Source of the DNA: Oscillospiraceae bacterium
Lineage (GTDB): Bacteria > Bacillota > Clostridia > Oscillospirales > Ruminococcaceae
Length of the DNA: 42,066 bases
Assembly: GCA_021201135.1 (NCBI GenBank)
Contig: JAJQGT010000022.1
Span: 5,001-47,066, forward strand
Reading direction: 5' to 3'
Shown here: positions 6,596 through 15,497 of the stretch, in pieces
Layout of the letters: every line of letters starts with the position of its first letter
Numbering within the stretch: position 1 is the stretch's first letter
Notes under the pieces: model-generated
What the model was told of the DNA's origin: nothing
What the model saw: only the letters and a program-made list of their open reading frames with translations
Databases searched by the model: none
Program-made: the position numbers and the translations under genes

Positions 6596-9029
6596 ATCCC
6601 ATAACCACGCTAACAGTATGCTCCGTTCCCGCATCGAATACGGGCAGGACGTTGCCGGAAAGTCGAACGCCGTCGCATACGATGGACTTTACGCCCTTTG
6701 AGATGTTGTCGGGGTTCTTGACGTCGATGTTGTAGACGCAACCACGATATTCACGACGAACGGTGAAGCCGTCCCATGAGGTCGGGATGCTCGGGTCAAT
6801 CTTCAAGCCGTCCCAGTCGGGAGCGATGCCGAGGATATACTGCGAAATCGCGACGAAGTTCCATGCGGCGGTGCCGGTGAGCCACGAGTTCTTTGCCTCG
6901 CCGACGACGGGGGCGTCTCTTCCCGAAACCATCTGAGCGTAGACATAGGGCTCAGTCTTGTGGATTTCGGAGATGTCCTCGTTATATGCGGGAGAAATCT
7001 TGGAATAATATTCGAAAGCTCTGTCGCCGTGACCGACATATGCCTCGGCACAGATTATCCAACCGTTGTTGTGGCAGAAGACGGAGCCGTTCTCCTTGTA
7101 GCCCTCGGGGAAGGAGCCGATTTCGCCGTACTCGACGTAGTATCTTGAATACGGAGGATAGAGGAGCACCAAGCCTTGGTCGCAGCAAAGGTACTTGTTG
7201 ACGCTCTCGAGAGCTCGGAGATCCTTGCCGGAATCCGCACCGATGCCTGCCATGACAGCGAAGCCCTGCGGCTCGATGAATATCTTGCCCTCGTCGCACT
7301 CCTTGGAACCGATTTTCCTTCCGAAGTCGTCGTATGCTCTTACGAACCACTCGCCGTCCCAGCCGTAGGCAAGGACTGCGTCCGCCATCTTCTTCATAGC
7401 GGTTTCAGCCTCGACTGCGTCGTCCTCAAGACCGCGTCTACGGCAGATTTCGACATAGCCGGGAATGGTGAAGTTGAAGAGCGCCGCAACGAATACCGAC
7501 TCTGCGACTTTTCCATCTTTAGAAGTCGTAGTCTGGAAGCTCTCGCCCGATTCGGTCGAGAAGCAGTTTAAGTTGAGGCAGTCGTTCCAGTCGGCTCTCT
7601 GGATAAGCGGCAAGCCGTGAGGACCGAGGTTTTCGGCAACACGCTTGAAGCTCATCTTGAGGTGGTGGAACATGGGCTTAGCCTGCTCGGGGTCGTTGTC
7701 ATAGGGGACGGACTCGTCAAGGATTGTCCAGTCACCTGTTTCCTTGATGTATTGAACGGTGGAGAGAATCATCCAGAGCGGGTCGTCCGAGAAGTTGCCG
7801 CCGACCTCGCCGTTGCCCTTCTTGGTGAGCGGCTGATACTGATGGTAGCAGGTGCCGTCGGACATCTGGGTCGAAGCAAGGTCTATGATTCTTTCTCTTG
7901 CTCTGTCGGGAATCTGGTGCATGAAGCCGAGGAGGTCCTGATTCGAATCTCTGAAGCCCATGCCTCTGCCGATTCCGCTCTCGAAGTAGGAAGCGGAGCG
8001 GGACATATTAAATGTAACCATGCACTGGTACTGGTTCCAGATGTTGACCATTCTGTCGACCTTGGTCTCGGGAGTGGTGACGGTGAACTTCGAAAGAAGC
8101 TTGTCCCAGTAAGCCTTGAGCTCCTCGAGTGCCTTGTCCGCCTTCTCAGCGGTGTCGAACTTAGCGAGCATCTCGTGAGCGACGGTCTTATTAAGGCTTC
8201 CGTCGGGCATGAATTTCTGGTCAACAGGGTTCTCGCAATAGCCGAGAACGAATACGAGGTCTTTCTCTTCACCTGCTTCGAGGCTAACGCTTACGCAGTG
8301 AGAAGCGACCGGTGCCCAACCGTGAGCAACGGAGTTGCGGGGCTTGTTCTCGAAGACTGCATCCGGCTTGTCGAAGCCGTTGTAAAGCCCGAGGAACTTT
8401 TCTCTGTCGGTGTCAAAGCCGGAGATGGGAGCGTTTACCGAGAAGAAAGCATAGTGATTTCTTCTCTCGCGGTATTCGGTCTTGTGATAGATGGTGCTGC
8501 CCTCGAGCTCAACTTCGCCGACGCTGAAGTTGCGCTGGAAGTTGTTGGCGTCGTCGTTTGCATCCCAGAGGCACCACTCAACGAAAGAGTAAAGATTGAA
8601 GTCTTTCTTCGCATCGGAGGTATTCTTAAGCGTGATTTTGTGAACCTCGCCGTTGAAGCCGACGGGGACAAAGAAGGTCTCCGAAACCGAGATTCCGTTC
8701 TTTGCGCCATTTATAATAGTATACCCCATTCCGTGACGGCAGGAATAGCTGTCGAGGTCAACCTTGACGGGAGACCATGACGGGCTCCATACGTCTCCGC
8801 CATCGTTGATGTAGTAGTATCTGCCGCCCATATCGGCAGGGGCGTTGTTATAGCGGTAACGGGTGATTCTGCGGAGTCTTGCGTCGCGATAGAAGCAATA
8901 GCCGCCGGCGGTGTTGGAAATCAACGAGAAGAAGTTCTCGGTGCCGAGGTAGTTGATCCAAGGCCACGGAGTCTTCGGCTCGGTGATAACATACTCCTTG
9001 TTTTGGTCGTCAAAATAACCGAATTTCAT
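6594..9029 (-). CDS. GH94 cellobiose phosphorylase
   Basis: A complete 811-residue GH94 enzyme, which splits cellobiose with inorganic phosphate into alpha-glucose 1-phosphate and glucose in the cytoplasm. The N-terminus (KFGYFDD, then [20 protein letters not shown] and [12 protein letters not shown]) is the typical cellobiose phosphorylase opening. The catalytic acid is expected to be Asp483 in ADWNDCLNL. The (alpha/alpha)6 barrel is followed by the C-terminal beta domain. No signal peptide is present. The start ATG at 9029 is preceded by AAGGAGA. Transcription probably starts near 9184, so copy 2 of the repeat forms most of the 5' leader. Other GH94 specificities such as cellodextrin phosphorylase are less likely given the length and N-terminus. 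Confidence 0.92.
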   Translation of the reverse strand: MKFGYFDDQNKEYVITEPKTPWPWINYLGTENFFSLISNTAGGYCFYRDARLRRITRYRYNNAPADMGGRYYYINDGGDVWSPSWSPVKVDLDSYSCRHGMGYTIINGAKNGISVSETFFVPVGFNGEVHKITLKNTSDAKKDFNLYSFVEWCLWDANDDANNFQRNFSVGEVELEGSTIYHKTEYRERRNHYAFFSVNAPISGFDTDREKFLGLYNGFDKPDAVFENKPRNSVAHGWAPVASHCVSVSLEAGEEKDLVFVLGYCENPVDQKFMPDGSLNKTVAHEMLAKFDTAEKADKALEELKAYWDKLLSKFTVTTPETKVDRMVNIWNQYQCMVTFNMSRSASYFESGIGRGMGFRDSNQDLLGFMHQIPDRARERIIDLASTQMSDGTCYHQYQPLTKKGNGEVGGNFSDDPLWMILSTVQYIKETGDWTILDESVPYDNDPEQAKPMFHHLKMSFKRVAENLGPHGLPLIQRADWNDCLNLNCFSTESGESFQTTTSKDGKVAESVFVAALFNFTIPGYVEICRRRGLEDDAVEAETAMKKMADAVLAYGWDGEWFVRAYDDFGRKIGSKECDEGKIFIEPQGFAVMAGIGADSGKDLRALESVNKYLCCDQGLVLLYPPYSRYYVEYGEIGSFPEGYKENGSVFCHNNGWIICAEAYVGHGDRAFEYYSKISPAYNEDISEIHKTEPYVYAQMVSGRDAPVVGEAKNSWLTGTAAWNFVAISQYILGIAPDWDGLKIDPSIPTSWDGFTVRREYRGCVYNIDVKNPDNISKGVKSIVCDGVRLSGNVLPVFDAGTEHTVSVVMG

Positions 9030-9052
9030 ATACGTTCTCTCCTTCTGTGTTT

Positions 9053-9184
9053 ACCCCTCCACCGGCTTCGCCGGTCCCCCTCCCCTTTCAGGGGAGGCTA
9101 TTCTCCTTCTCTCAAAGCCTCTGATGGAGGCAGTTAAAGGCTCCCCTGAAAGGGGAGCTGTCGCCGAAGGCGACTGAGGGGTTT
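9053..9184 (-). repeat. CCCCTCAGTC...GGAGGGG repeat, copy 2
   Basis: Read on the minus strand it opens AACCCCTCAGTCGCCTTCGGCGACAGC (split here as CCCCTCAGTC and GCCTTCGGCGAC), contains both CTCCCCT/AGGGGAG palindromes, and closes CCGGTGGAGGGG just before the GH94 ribosome binding site. It lies between the predicted promoter and the start codon, so it would be transcribed as leader. Confidence 0.85.
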
Positions 9185-9190
9185 TCTTCA

Positions 9191-9219
9191 ATTATACTCT
9201 TTTTGGTTGCGATTGTCCA
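9191..9219 (-). promoter_or_regulatory. Promoter of the GH94 gene
   Basis: Minus strand: TGGACA (9219-9214), 17 bases, TATAAT (9196-9191). This places the start of transcription at the edge of repeat copy 2. Confidence 0.65.
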
Positions 9220-9318
9220 TATCTCTTGGGGCATTTTTATCAAAAAATGAATAAAAAATCGTCCCGTGTGCAAGACTAATCCTGCACCGAAATTTCGGGA
9301 AGCTCTTAATGTTAAGGA

Positions 9319-9537
9319 GTGAGTGATATAAAGATACTGGACAGAATCGCCTTGTTTCTTCTTATCGTGGGAGGCATCAACTGGGGACTGGTCGGGATTT
9401 TCAAGTTAGACCTTGTCGCCTACCTCTTCGGCGGCTCGGCGGCAGTTATATCGAGAATAATCTATATAATAGTAGCCGCCTGCGCCATCTGGTGCGTGTC
9501 TCTCTATTTCAGGAATACGAGGTTAATCGAAGAATAA
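9319..9537 (+). CDS. DUF378 family small membrane protein
   Basis: A 72-residue protein with two hydrophobic helices and the DUF378 signature GGINWGLVG followed by a short loop and a second helix (ISRIIYIIVAAC). Function is unknown for the family; it is membrane-located. The best frame starts with GTG at 9319, but the Shine-Dalgarno sequence TTAAGGAG ends at 9319 itself, so the true initiation site may be slightly further downstream. It stands alone, is followed by a strong terminator, and is read away from GH94. Confidence 0.8.
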   Translation: MSDIKILDRIALFLLIVGGINWGLVGIFKLDLVAYLFGGSAAVISRIIYIIVAACAIWCVSLYFRNTRLIEE

Positions 9538-9588
9538 AACACTTGGAGCTTCGCTTCAAGTAAAGAGATTGCTCCGCAATCTCCACAA

Positions 9589-9623
9589 AGCCGTTCACTT
9601 GTTGGTGGACGGCTATGTTTTTT
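9589..9623 (+). terminator. Intrinsic terminator after the DUF378 gene
   Basis: AGCCGTTCAC (9589-9598) pairs with GTGGACGGCT (9605-9614), followed by ATGTTTTTT. Two further short hairpins precede it between 9543 and 9583. Confidence 0.8.
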
Positions 9624-9650
9624 AAAGTGGCAATTTTGTCGGAAAGTCGT

Positions 9651-9679
9651 TTGAAAAAGTGGCAGATATCGTGTATAAT
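9651..9679 (+). promoter_or_regulatory. Promoter of the AAA/DUF4143 gene
   Basis: TTGAAA at 9651-9656, 17 bases, TATAAT at 9674-9679. The start codon follows 31 bases later. Confidence 0.7.
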
Positions 9680-9710
9680 AGAATCAGAGTAACGAAGGGA
9701 GACCATTATC

Positions 9711-11028
9711 ATGCTCAGAAGAAAGATTGAAGATGCCCTTTTGAAATGGAAGAACACACCGAAGCATAAGCCTCTTATCATCAAGGGCTGTCGTCAGTGC
9801 GGAAAAACGAGCTCCGTTCTCGATTTCGCCAATAAGAATTACAAAAACACCGTTTATCTCAATTTCTATGAGAATCCCGATTACGCAAAGATTTTTTCGG
9901 GCTCCCTTGAGACCGACAATATTGTTATGCTGACCTCTGCTCTTCTTGGCAACTCGGCTAAGTTTGTTCCGGGCGAAACCGTACTTATTTTACGAGATTC
10001 AGGAGTGTCCCGAAGCGAGAACTGCCCTTAAATTCTTCCGGACTGACGGCAGGTATGATGTAATCGGAACCGGTTCTCTGTTGGGCGTTCACGGATACGG
10101 CAAAGAGCCAAAATCAGTGCCGGTAGGCTCCGAAACGGTTATAACCATGTGTCCCCTCGATTTTGAGGAATTTCTGTGGGCAAACGGAATAAACGAAGAG
10201 ATGATTGCTCTTCTCGGTAAATCTCTTGAAACAATAACCCCCGTGCCGGAAGCTCTTCACGAAAGGATGCGTCAGCTTCTTCTGCAATATACGGTAGTCG
10301 GCGGAATGCCGGACGCCGTGCAGACCTTCGTCAATACCAAACAGATGGATGAAGTTTTGGCTATTCAGCGAGACATAGTTCATTCGTATGAAGATGACAT
10401 GGTGAAATACGCCAGCAATCCTGACAAGTCGAAAATCAAAGAGTGCTTCCAGTCGATTCCAAAGCAACTGAGTAAGGAAAACAAAAAATTTCAATACTCT
10501 GTCGTGAGTAAAGGTGCCAAAGCATCGAAATATTCGGGGAACCTGCAATGGATTGAGGATGCCGGAATAATCACACGTTGCTATAATCTCTCGATAACCG
10601 AGCTTCCGCTCGACGGTAACGCCATTGAAGATTGCTTCAAGGTCTATATGAGCGACTGTGGACTGTTTGTAAGCATGCTCGAGGACGGTACTCAGTATGA
10701 CATTCTTCAGGGAAATCTATACGGCTACAAGGGCGCAATTTTCGAAAATCTGATTGCCGATATTTTCGGGAAAATGGAAAGAAAGCTCTACTACTTCCGC
10801 AAGGACAGCGGTCTTGAGGTCGATTTCGTTATTCGTTACAAAGGCGAATGTGTACCAGTCGAGGTCAAGTCCACCGACGGAAACGTAAAAAGCACAAAGA
10901 CCATTCTTAACCATCCGGAAAAATACCATGTAAACCATGCAATCAAGCTCGGTGACTATAATGTCGGAACTGCTGACAGCATTCTCACACTTCCGCTCTA
11001 CATGGCTTTTCTTCTGAAATCGCCGTAA
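9711..11028 (+). pseudogene. AAA-family ATPase with DUF4143 domain, frameshifted
   Basis: The first part (9711 to about 9989) encodes the N-terminus of an AAA_14/DUF4143 ATPase, with Walker A in KGCRQCGKTSSV. The rest of the protein continues in the +1 frame to 11028 with EIQECPEARTALKFF, the sensor-like VIGTGSLLGV, and a C-terminal nuclease-fold-like segment (DSGLEVDFVI, then VPVEVKS). The frames meet exactly where Walker B should read F-D-E: between ATT (9987-9989) and GAG (9994) only TTAC remains instead of six bases, so two bases appear lost. The full protein would be about 440 residues. Members of this family are common in gut Firmicutes and often of unknown function. Either the gene is inactive or the shift is a sequencing error. 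Confidence 0.85.
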
Positions 11029-11066
11029 AAGGCGCCAACAAGTATCGAGCCTACCATCTCAAAAGC

Positions 11067-11098
11067 AAAAGCCGCCTTCCTGTGCGGCTTTAGCTTTT
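11067..11098 (+). terminator. Terminator after the AAA/DUF4143 gene
   Basis: AAAAGCCGC (11067-11075) pairs with GCGGCTTT (11084-11091), followed by AGCTTTT. The stem has six GC-rich pairs; the T run is short. Confidence 0.65.
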
Positions 11099-11189
11099 CA
11101 ACCTCTTCCGAATTGCACAAAATTCCCGATGTCGCCTCTTGTCGATATGGAGATTTTTCTTAATTTTCTGTTAAGGCAAAATTTTTAGC

Positions 11190-11218
11190 TTGACTTTAGC
11201 GGTGGCTTGGTGTATACT
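11190..11218 (+). promoter_or_regulatory. Promoter of the tyrosine-phosphoregulation operon
   Basis: TTGACT at 11190-11195, 17 bases, TATACT at 11213-11218. The leader of about 75 bases contains a hairpin AAAAGCG-gttg-CGCTTTT near 11245-11262 that is not followed by a T run. Confidence 0.7.
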
Positions 11219-11297
11219 ACACCTATATTGGTATTTTGGGATTAAAAGCGGTTGCGCTTTTCCCGTGGAAGAGTTTTAAAGCATTAGGGGGAGTCAA

Positions 11298-12101
11298 ATG
11301 GCTTCGCAGACACAAAATGACAGCAATAAGGATTATGTCGAAATAGACCTTATGCGCCTGATGAAGGCGGTATGGCAGAAGGCGTGGGCAGTTGTTCTGG
11401 CAACGCTTTTTGGTGGCATCATCGCATTCGCATTTGTTACACTGGCGGTAACTCCGCTTTACGAATCAAAGGTACTTATGTACGTCAACAACAGCTCGCT
11501 CGACCTGAGCACCACAAGCTTCAGTATATCGTCCTCCGATATCTCGGCTTCGCAGAGCCTTGTTGATACCTATGCGGTCATCCTCAGCACAAGAACCGTT
11601 CTGAATCAGGTTATCGAAGAAGCGGATCTTGACTATGACTACGACGAGCTCGTCGAGATGATCGAAACCTCAGCCGTTGACAGCACCGAAGTATTTCAGG
11701 TTGTTGTAACCAGCCCCGACCCCAGGGAAGCGACTCTCATCGCCAACACTATTGCAGAAGTCTTCCCTGACGTCATCGACGACATCGTCGAGGGCTCCTC
11801 CGCAAAGATTGTTGACTATGCGGTTGTCCCGACCGAAAAGGCTTCTCCGAGCGTCACAACCTACACCCTTGTAGGTGCGCTCATCGGATTCATCATCTGT
11901 GTCGGCGTCATCGTGATTCTCGAGCTCATGGACAACCTTATTCACAACGAGGATTACCTCCTCACAAACTACAAGAACATCCCTGTACTCGCCTCCATTC
12001 CGGATATGGACATCACCACCTCTTCGAAGAGCGGTTATGGCTACGGTTACGGCGGCGGAAGTCACTCACATAATTCCAAGTCGGGAGGTAGCACGAAATG
12101 A
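11298..12101 (+). CDS. Wzz/CpsC-type polysaccharide co-polymerase and kinase activator
   Basis: A 267-residue membrane protein with the Wzz layout: N-terminal segment EIDLMRLMKAVWQKAW, transmembrane helix at about 29-50, an extracytoplasmic domain, and a second helix at about 190-212 ending in the cytoplasm. In Firmicutes such proteins (CpsC/CapA/YwqC type) control exopolysaccharide chain length and activate the partner tyrosine kinase. The start ATG follows AGGGGGAG. The C-terminal tail is unusual: it contains SGYGYGYGGG and a His/Ser/Lys-rich end, echoing the tyrosine cluster of the kinase next door. It is first in the operon and its last codons overlap the kinase start by four bases. Confidence 0.88.
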   Translation: MASQTQNDSNKDYVEIDLMRLMKAVWQKAWAVVLATLFGGIIAFAFVTLAVTPLYESKVLMYVNNSSLDLSTTSFSISSSDISASQSLVDTYAVILSTRTVLNQVIEEADLDYDYDELVEMIETSAVDSTEVFQVVVTSPDPREATLIANTIAEVFPDVIDDIVEGSSAKIVDYAVVPTEKASPSVTTYTLVGALIGFIICVGVIVILELMDNLIHNEDYLLTNYKNIPVLASIPDMDITTSSKSGYGYGYGGGSHSHNSKSGGSTK

Positions 12102-12925
12102 ATGTAAAGCGTCCCGAAAACGTAACGCCTGCAACATCGCAGACGGCTCTGACCCCGGGACAGCAGAGAATCGGCACAAACCTGAGCTTTGCGGTATCGG
12201 AAGCCTATAAGCTCCTCAGAGCGAATATCATGTTCAGTCTTCCGAACGACGGCGACAAATGCCGTGTCATCGGAATGACCAGCTCGATGCCTTCCGAAGG
12301 CAAATCGACAACGAGCCTTAACCTTGCATGCTCCATCGCTGAGACCGGCAAGAGAGTCCTCGTTATCGAGGGAGACATGAGACTTCCCACAATGTCAAGA
12401 AGAATAGGCGTCCCGAAGGCTCCCGGACTTTCGAACCTCCTGGCGGGTCTCTGCTCGGGAAATGAAATTATCCACCACTCCGGTCTGGTCGACGGACTCG
12501 ACGTCATGACCGGCGGAGATATTCCCCCGAACCCGAGTGAGCTTCTGGGCTCCGAGAGAATGGCAAAGGTAGTTGAGGCTCTTTCGAAGGGCTATGACTA
12601 TATAATCTTCGATATGCCGCCGATTTCGTCCGTTTCGGATGCCTTGGTTATCTCGAACCTCGTTGACGGAATGTGCGTCGTCGTAAGAAGAGACTATTGC
12701 GACCAACAGACCCTTGCGGACACCGTAAGACAGCTTGAGTTCCAGCATGTAAAGATTCTCGGCTTCGTCTTCACCTATTCCGAGGTTCTCAAGAAGAAAT
12801 ACAAGAAGTACAAGAAGGGCTATGGCTACGGCTACGAATACGGCTACGGCTCAAGTGCTCAGCACAAGAGCGAAAGCTCCGCAAAAGGCGCCGGCAAATC
12901 CGCCTCAGGCGGGACCGGAAAATGA
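12098..12925 (+). CDS. CpsD-type bacterial tyrosine kinase (BY-kinase)
   Basis: A 275-residue cytoplasmic P-loop kinase that autophosphorylates on C-terminal tyrosines when engaged by its membrane partner. Walker A is SSMPSEGKST (residues 62-71), Walker A' is VLVIEGDMRLP (87-97), and Walker B is YIIFDMP (168-174). The tail holds seven tyrosines between residues 235 and 250 (KKYKKYKKGYGYGYEYGYG), the expected autophosphorylation cluster. The ATGA overlap with the upstream gene and an ATGA overlap with the downstream phosphatase show translational coupling. It lacks its own transmembrane domain, as usual for Firmicutes. Confidence 0.93.
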   Translation: MNVKRPENVTPATSQTALTPGQQRIGTNLSFAVSEAYKLLRANIMFSLPNDGDKCRVIGMTSSMPSEGKSTTSLNLACSIAETGKRVLVIEGDMRLPTMSRRIGVPKAPGLSNLLAGLCSGNEIIHHSGLVDGLDVMTGGDIPPNPSELLGSERMAKVVEALSKGYDYIIFDMPPISSVSDALVISNLVDGMCVVVRRDYCDQQTLADTVRQLEFQHVKILGFVFTYSEVLKKKYKKYKKGYGYGYEYGYGSSAQHKSESSAKGAGKSASGGTGK

Positions 12926-13641
12926 TTGACTCTCAGAAAATTGTCGATTTTCATTCTCACATTCTCCCCGGAATTGACGACGGGAGCAGAAGCGTCGACG
13001 AAAGCTGTGAAATGCTCCACGAGTCGTTCAGACAGGGCGTCAGAACGATAGTTGCGACCTCCCACTTCTATGCAGAGGAAAACTCGCCGAGGAGGTTTGT
13101 CGAAAGAAGAGCCGAAGCCTATGAAAAGCTGAAGCCGCACCTTGACGACAAGATGCCCGAGATTCTTCTCGGCGCAGAGGTCAAGTATTTCGAAGGGATT
13201 TCCCGGTCAGAGGATGTCGGACTTCTGAAAACCGAGGGCACAGACCTTCTTCTGGTCGAAATGCCGTTCATGAAATGGAATGACCGGGTTGTGAACGACG
13301 TCATTGAGCTTTCCTACTCGGGAGCAAGGATTATCCTCGCCCACGTCGAAAGATATTTCCAGTTCGGAGCGGAAAAGTATCTGCCGGAGCTCTACAGAAG
13401 CGGCATGTACATTCAGGTGAACGCCGGAAGCTTTGTCGGAAGCAGATTCAGAACAAAAAAGGTCATGAACATGCTCCGCGACGGCAAAATCCACGTTCTT
13501 GGGTCCGATTGCCACAACATGAGCAGTCGCCCGCCGAACATTTTGAGTGCTCGCAGAGAAATTTCTAAAAAAATCGGCAATAAAATGCTTGACAAATTAG
13601 ACGAGATGAGTTATTATATATTACAAGAGTCGTCCTCATAG
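12922..13641 (+). CDS. CpsB/YwqE-type PHP-fold protein-tyrosine phosphatase
   Basis: A 239-residue manganese-dependent phosphatase of the PHP superfamily that removes phosphate from the tyrosine cluster of the BY-kinase. The metal motif DFHSHILPGIDDGS (residues 9-22) gives His11 and His13. Further conserved segments are TSHFYAEE, AEVKYF, ILAHVERY and the terminal GSDCHNMSSRPP. It is the last member of the modulator-kinase-phosphatase triad and starts by ATGA overlap with the kinase. A gap of 133 bases without a clear terminator separates it from the surface protein. Confidence 0.92.
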   Translation: MIDSQKIVDFHSHILPGIDDGSRSVDESCEMLHESFRQGVRTIVATSHFYAEENSPRRFVERRAEAYEKLKPHLDDKMPEILLGAEVKYFEGISRSEDVGLLKTEGTDLLLVEMPFMKWNDRVVNDVIELSYSGARIILAHVERYFQFGAEKYLPELYRSGMYIQVNAGSFVGSRFRTKKVMNMLRDGKIHVLGSDCHNMSSRPPNILSARREISKKIGNKMLDKLDEMSYYILQESSS

Positions 13642-13774
13642 GGCGAATCGTCCCTTGTCGATGAAATAATCGACTCGTCAACATATTCCACAAAGTTCGT
13701 ATATCTCGTTCCGATATGAAAGAAGTCGGTTCGTGTATATATAAAAATTTAGTTTTTTTTGGAGGGCTAAAGAC

Positions 13775-14482
13775 ATGAACAAATTTATGAAAATTGCACT
13801 TGCAGTTGCTCTCGCAGCCGTAATGTGCGTATCTGCCGTTGCAGATACTGCTGTCCCCAGCATCCAGCAGAAGGCTGCTCCCGAAGTTTCTACAGCAACA
13901 GCTACCGACGCTGACGGTAACGAAGTTACCATCGACGCTGCAGAGATTACTGTAACCGCTTTCAGCGACGCTGATTCTCTTGATGCAGACACTCAGGAAG
14001 CTCTTACTTCCGCTTACGAGCAGATTCTCGAATCCGAGTCTCTCGAAGAATTGGTAGCAACCATCCCTGAGGGACACACTGCTGCTTACCTCTTCGACAT
14101 CTCCGTTACCGGTGATGCTGCAGCAGTTCTCGCAGCCGGCGGTGCTGTAACCGTTACCATGGAAGTCAACCTCGGCGGTGCTTCTGAAGTTGCTGTTTTG
14201 CACAACTACTCCGGCAACGAGTGGAGAGAAGAACCTTCTGAAGTCGTTGGTACCAACAAGCTTCAGGTTACATTCTCCTCTACTTCTCCTTTCGTTATCA
14301 CCGTTAGCAGCGATAGCACCATCTTGGTTTCCGATCCTGCTGAAGGCGTCGTAGGAGATACCGGTGTTGATGTTTCCGGTGCTACTGCTTCTTCCGCTAT
14401 GCCTTATGTTGTAGGCGGCGTTGCTTGCATCGTTGTTGCAGGTGTACTCCTCATCGTTGCTAACAAGAAGAAGGTCAAGTAA
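13775..14482 (+). CDS. Secreted surface protein with C-terminal membrane anchor
   Basis: A 235-residue protein with a signal peptide (lysine, then about 18 hydrophobic residues, cleavage near SAVADT), an acidic Ala/Thr/Val-rich extracellular region, and a C-terminal helix (YVVGGVACIVVAGVLLIV) ending in NKKKVK. No LPXTG-like sortase motif precedes the helix, so a plain membrane anchor is likely. The domain at about 50-175, ending SPFVITVSS, resembles beta-sandwich segments of Clostridial surface proteins, but I cannot name the family. Codon choice (GCT, GTT, TCT, GAA) differs clearly from neighbours that prefer GCC/GTC, which suggests high expression. A strong GGAGGG site lies about 10 bases before the ATG. 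It sits inside the phosphoregulation module. Confidence 0.8.
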   Translation: MNKFMKIALAVALAAVMCVSAVADTAVPSIQQKAAPEVSTATATDADGNEVTIDAAEITVTAFSDADSLDADTQEALTSAYEQILESESLEELVATIPEGHTAAYLFDISVTGDAAAVLAAGGAVTVTMEVNLGGASEVAVLHNYSGNEWREEPSEVVGTNKLQVTFSSTSPFVITVSSDSTILVSDPAEGVVGDTGVDVSGATASSAMPYVVGGVACIVVAGVLLIVANKKKVK

Positions 14483-14498
14483 TTAAGAGGGAATAATA

Positions 14499-15485
14499 AT
14501 GAAGTTCAGGGTGAGAAAAAACCTTGTCAAGGTGATTCTCTATCTTCTGTGCGTATTCTTTCTGATAGTAGGTATAGTGCTGCTGCTGAACGCTTGGGAG
14601 CAGCAGCACTATTCTAATGTCACCGACACGGAGGAAGAGAGCTCGAGCACAAGGGTTGAGTATAACGGAACAACCTATAAGCTCAACCGGCACATTGATA
14701 CTGTGCTTCTGGTCGGAGTTGACAAGTATCTCGCCTCTACCAACAGCGACACTTATGTCAATACCGAACAGGCGGACTTTCTGATGCTCGTCGTCATCGA
14801 CACAGAAAACAAATCCTACAAGGTTTTGCACATCAACCGCGACACCATGACCGACGTTCAAGTTTTGGGCGTAACGGGTGCTGTCGTATTTTCTTCTTAT
14901 GAGCAAATTGCGCTCGCACACACCTATGGCTCAGGTCAGGAGGACAGTGCCGAAAACACGGTTGACGCAGTCTCGAATCTCCTTCACGGAGTCGACATCG
15001 ATCACTACATCACCGTCACGATGGACGCCGTTTCAATCATCAACGACGCTGTGGGCGGGGTTACCGTCACGGCTCTTGACACGATCAACGACGACATTGT
15101 CGAGGGCGAAACTGTCACCCTTCTCGGCGAGAACGCTCTTCTGTACGTCAGAACAAGATACGGTCTCGATGACAGCACCAATCTCCACAGAATGGAGCGT
15201 CAGGAGCAGTATCTGAGAGCTCTCATGAATCAATTCAAGGCGGCGTGCGACGAGGATTCCGACTTTGCGCTCGATACGGCTATGGAAATCACTTCGTATA
15301 TGGTCTCCGACTGCTCGGTAAATGACCTTTCGGACTTCTACAGCGCGATGAGTGACTATGAGTTCGCCGATTACCTCACCATCGAGGGCGAGGCGGTCCT
15401 GGGCGACACCTATATGGAGTACTACGTCGACGAGGACGCTCTTTATGAGCTCTGCCTCGAGCTGTTCTACACTCCGGTTGAATAA
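14499..15485 (+). CDS. LytR-CpsA-Psr (LCP) family glycopolymer transferase
   Basis: A 328-residue membrane-anchored enzyme that transfers lipid-linked glycopolymers such as teichoic acid or capsule to peptidoglycan. A single N-terminal transmembrane helix (about 11-31) is followed by the extracellular LCP domain. Conserved features include TVLLVGVDKY, ADFLMLVVID, LHINRDTM with the catalytic Arg-Asp, and the C-terminal active-site stretch YVRTRYGLDDSTNLHRMERQ. It starts 16 bases after the surface protein and is probably cotranscribed. It is the likely attachment enzyme for whatever polymer the upstream phosphoregulatory genes control. Confidence 0.92.
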   Translation: MKFRVRKNLVKVILYLLCVFFLIVGIVLLLNAWEQQHYSNVTDTEEESSSTRVEYNGTTYKLNRHIDTVLLVGVDKYLASTNSDTYVNTEQADFLMLVVIDTENKSYKVLHINRDTMTDVQVLGVTGAVVFSSYEQIALAHTYGSGQEDSAENTVDAVSNLLHGVDIDHYITVTMDAVSIINDAVGGVTVTALDTINDDIVEGETVTLLGENALLYVRTRYGLDDSTNLHRMERQEQYLRALMNQFKAACDEDSDFALDTAMEITSYMVSDCSVNDLSDFYSAMSDYEFADYLTIEGEAVLGDTYMEYYVDEDALYELCLELFYTPVE

Positions 15486-15497
15486 GAGGATAAGACA

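Noticed and set aside
9985-10000. Programmed ribosomal frameshift in the DUF4143 ATPase
   Set aside because: No slippery heptamer, internal Shine-Dalgarno or downstream stem is evident, and two bases are missing from a codon pair needed for Walker B.
11245-11262. Attenuator before the Wzz-like gene
   Set aside because: The AAAAGCG-gttg-CGCTTTT hairpin is not followed by a T run; it may be structural only.
14390-14482. Sortase anchor on the surface protein
   Set aside because: The C-terminus has a helix and basic tail, but no LPXTG-like pentapeptide precedes it.
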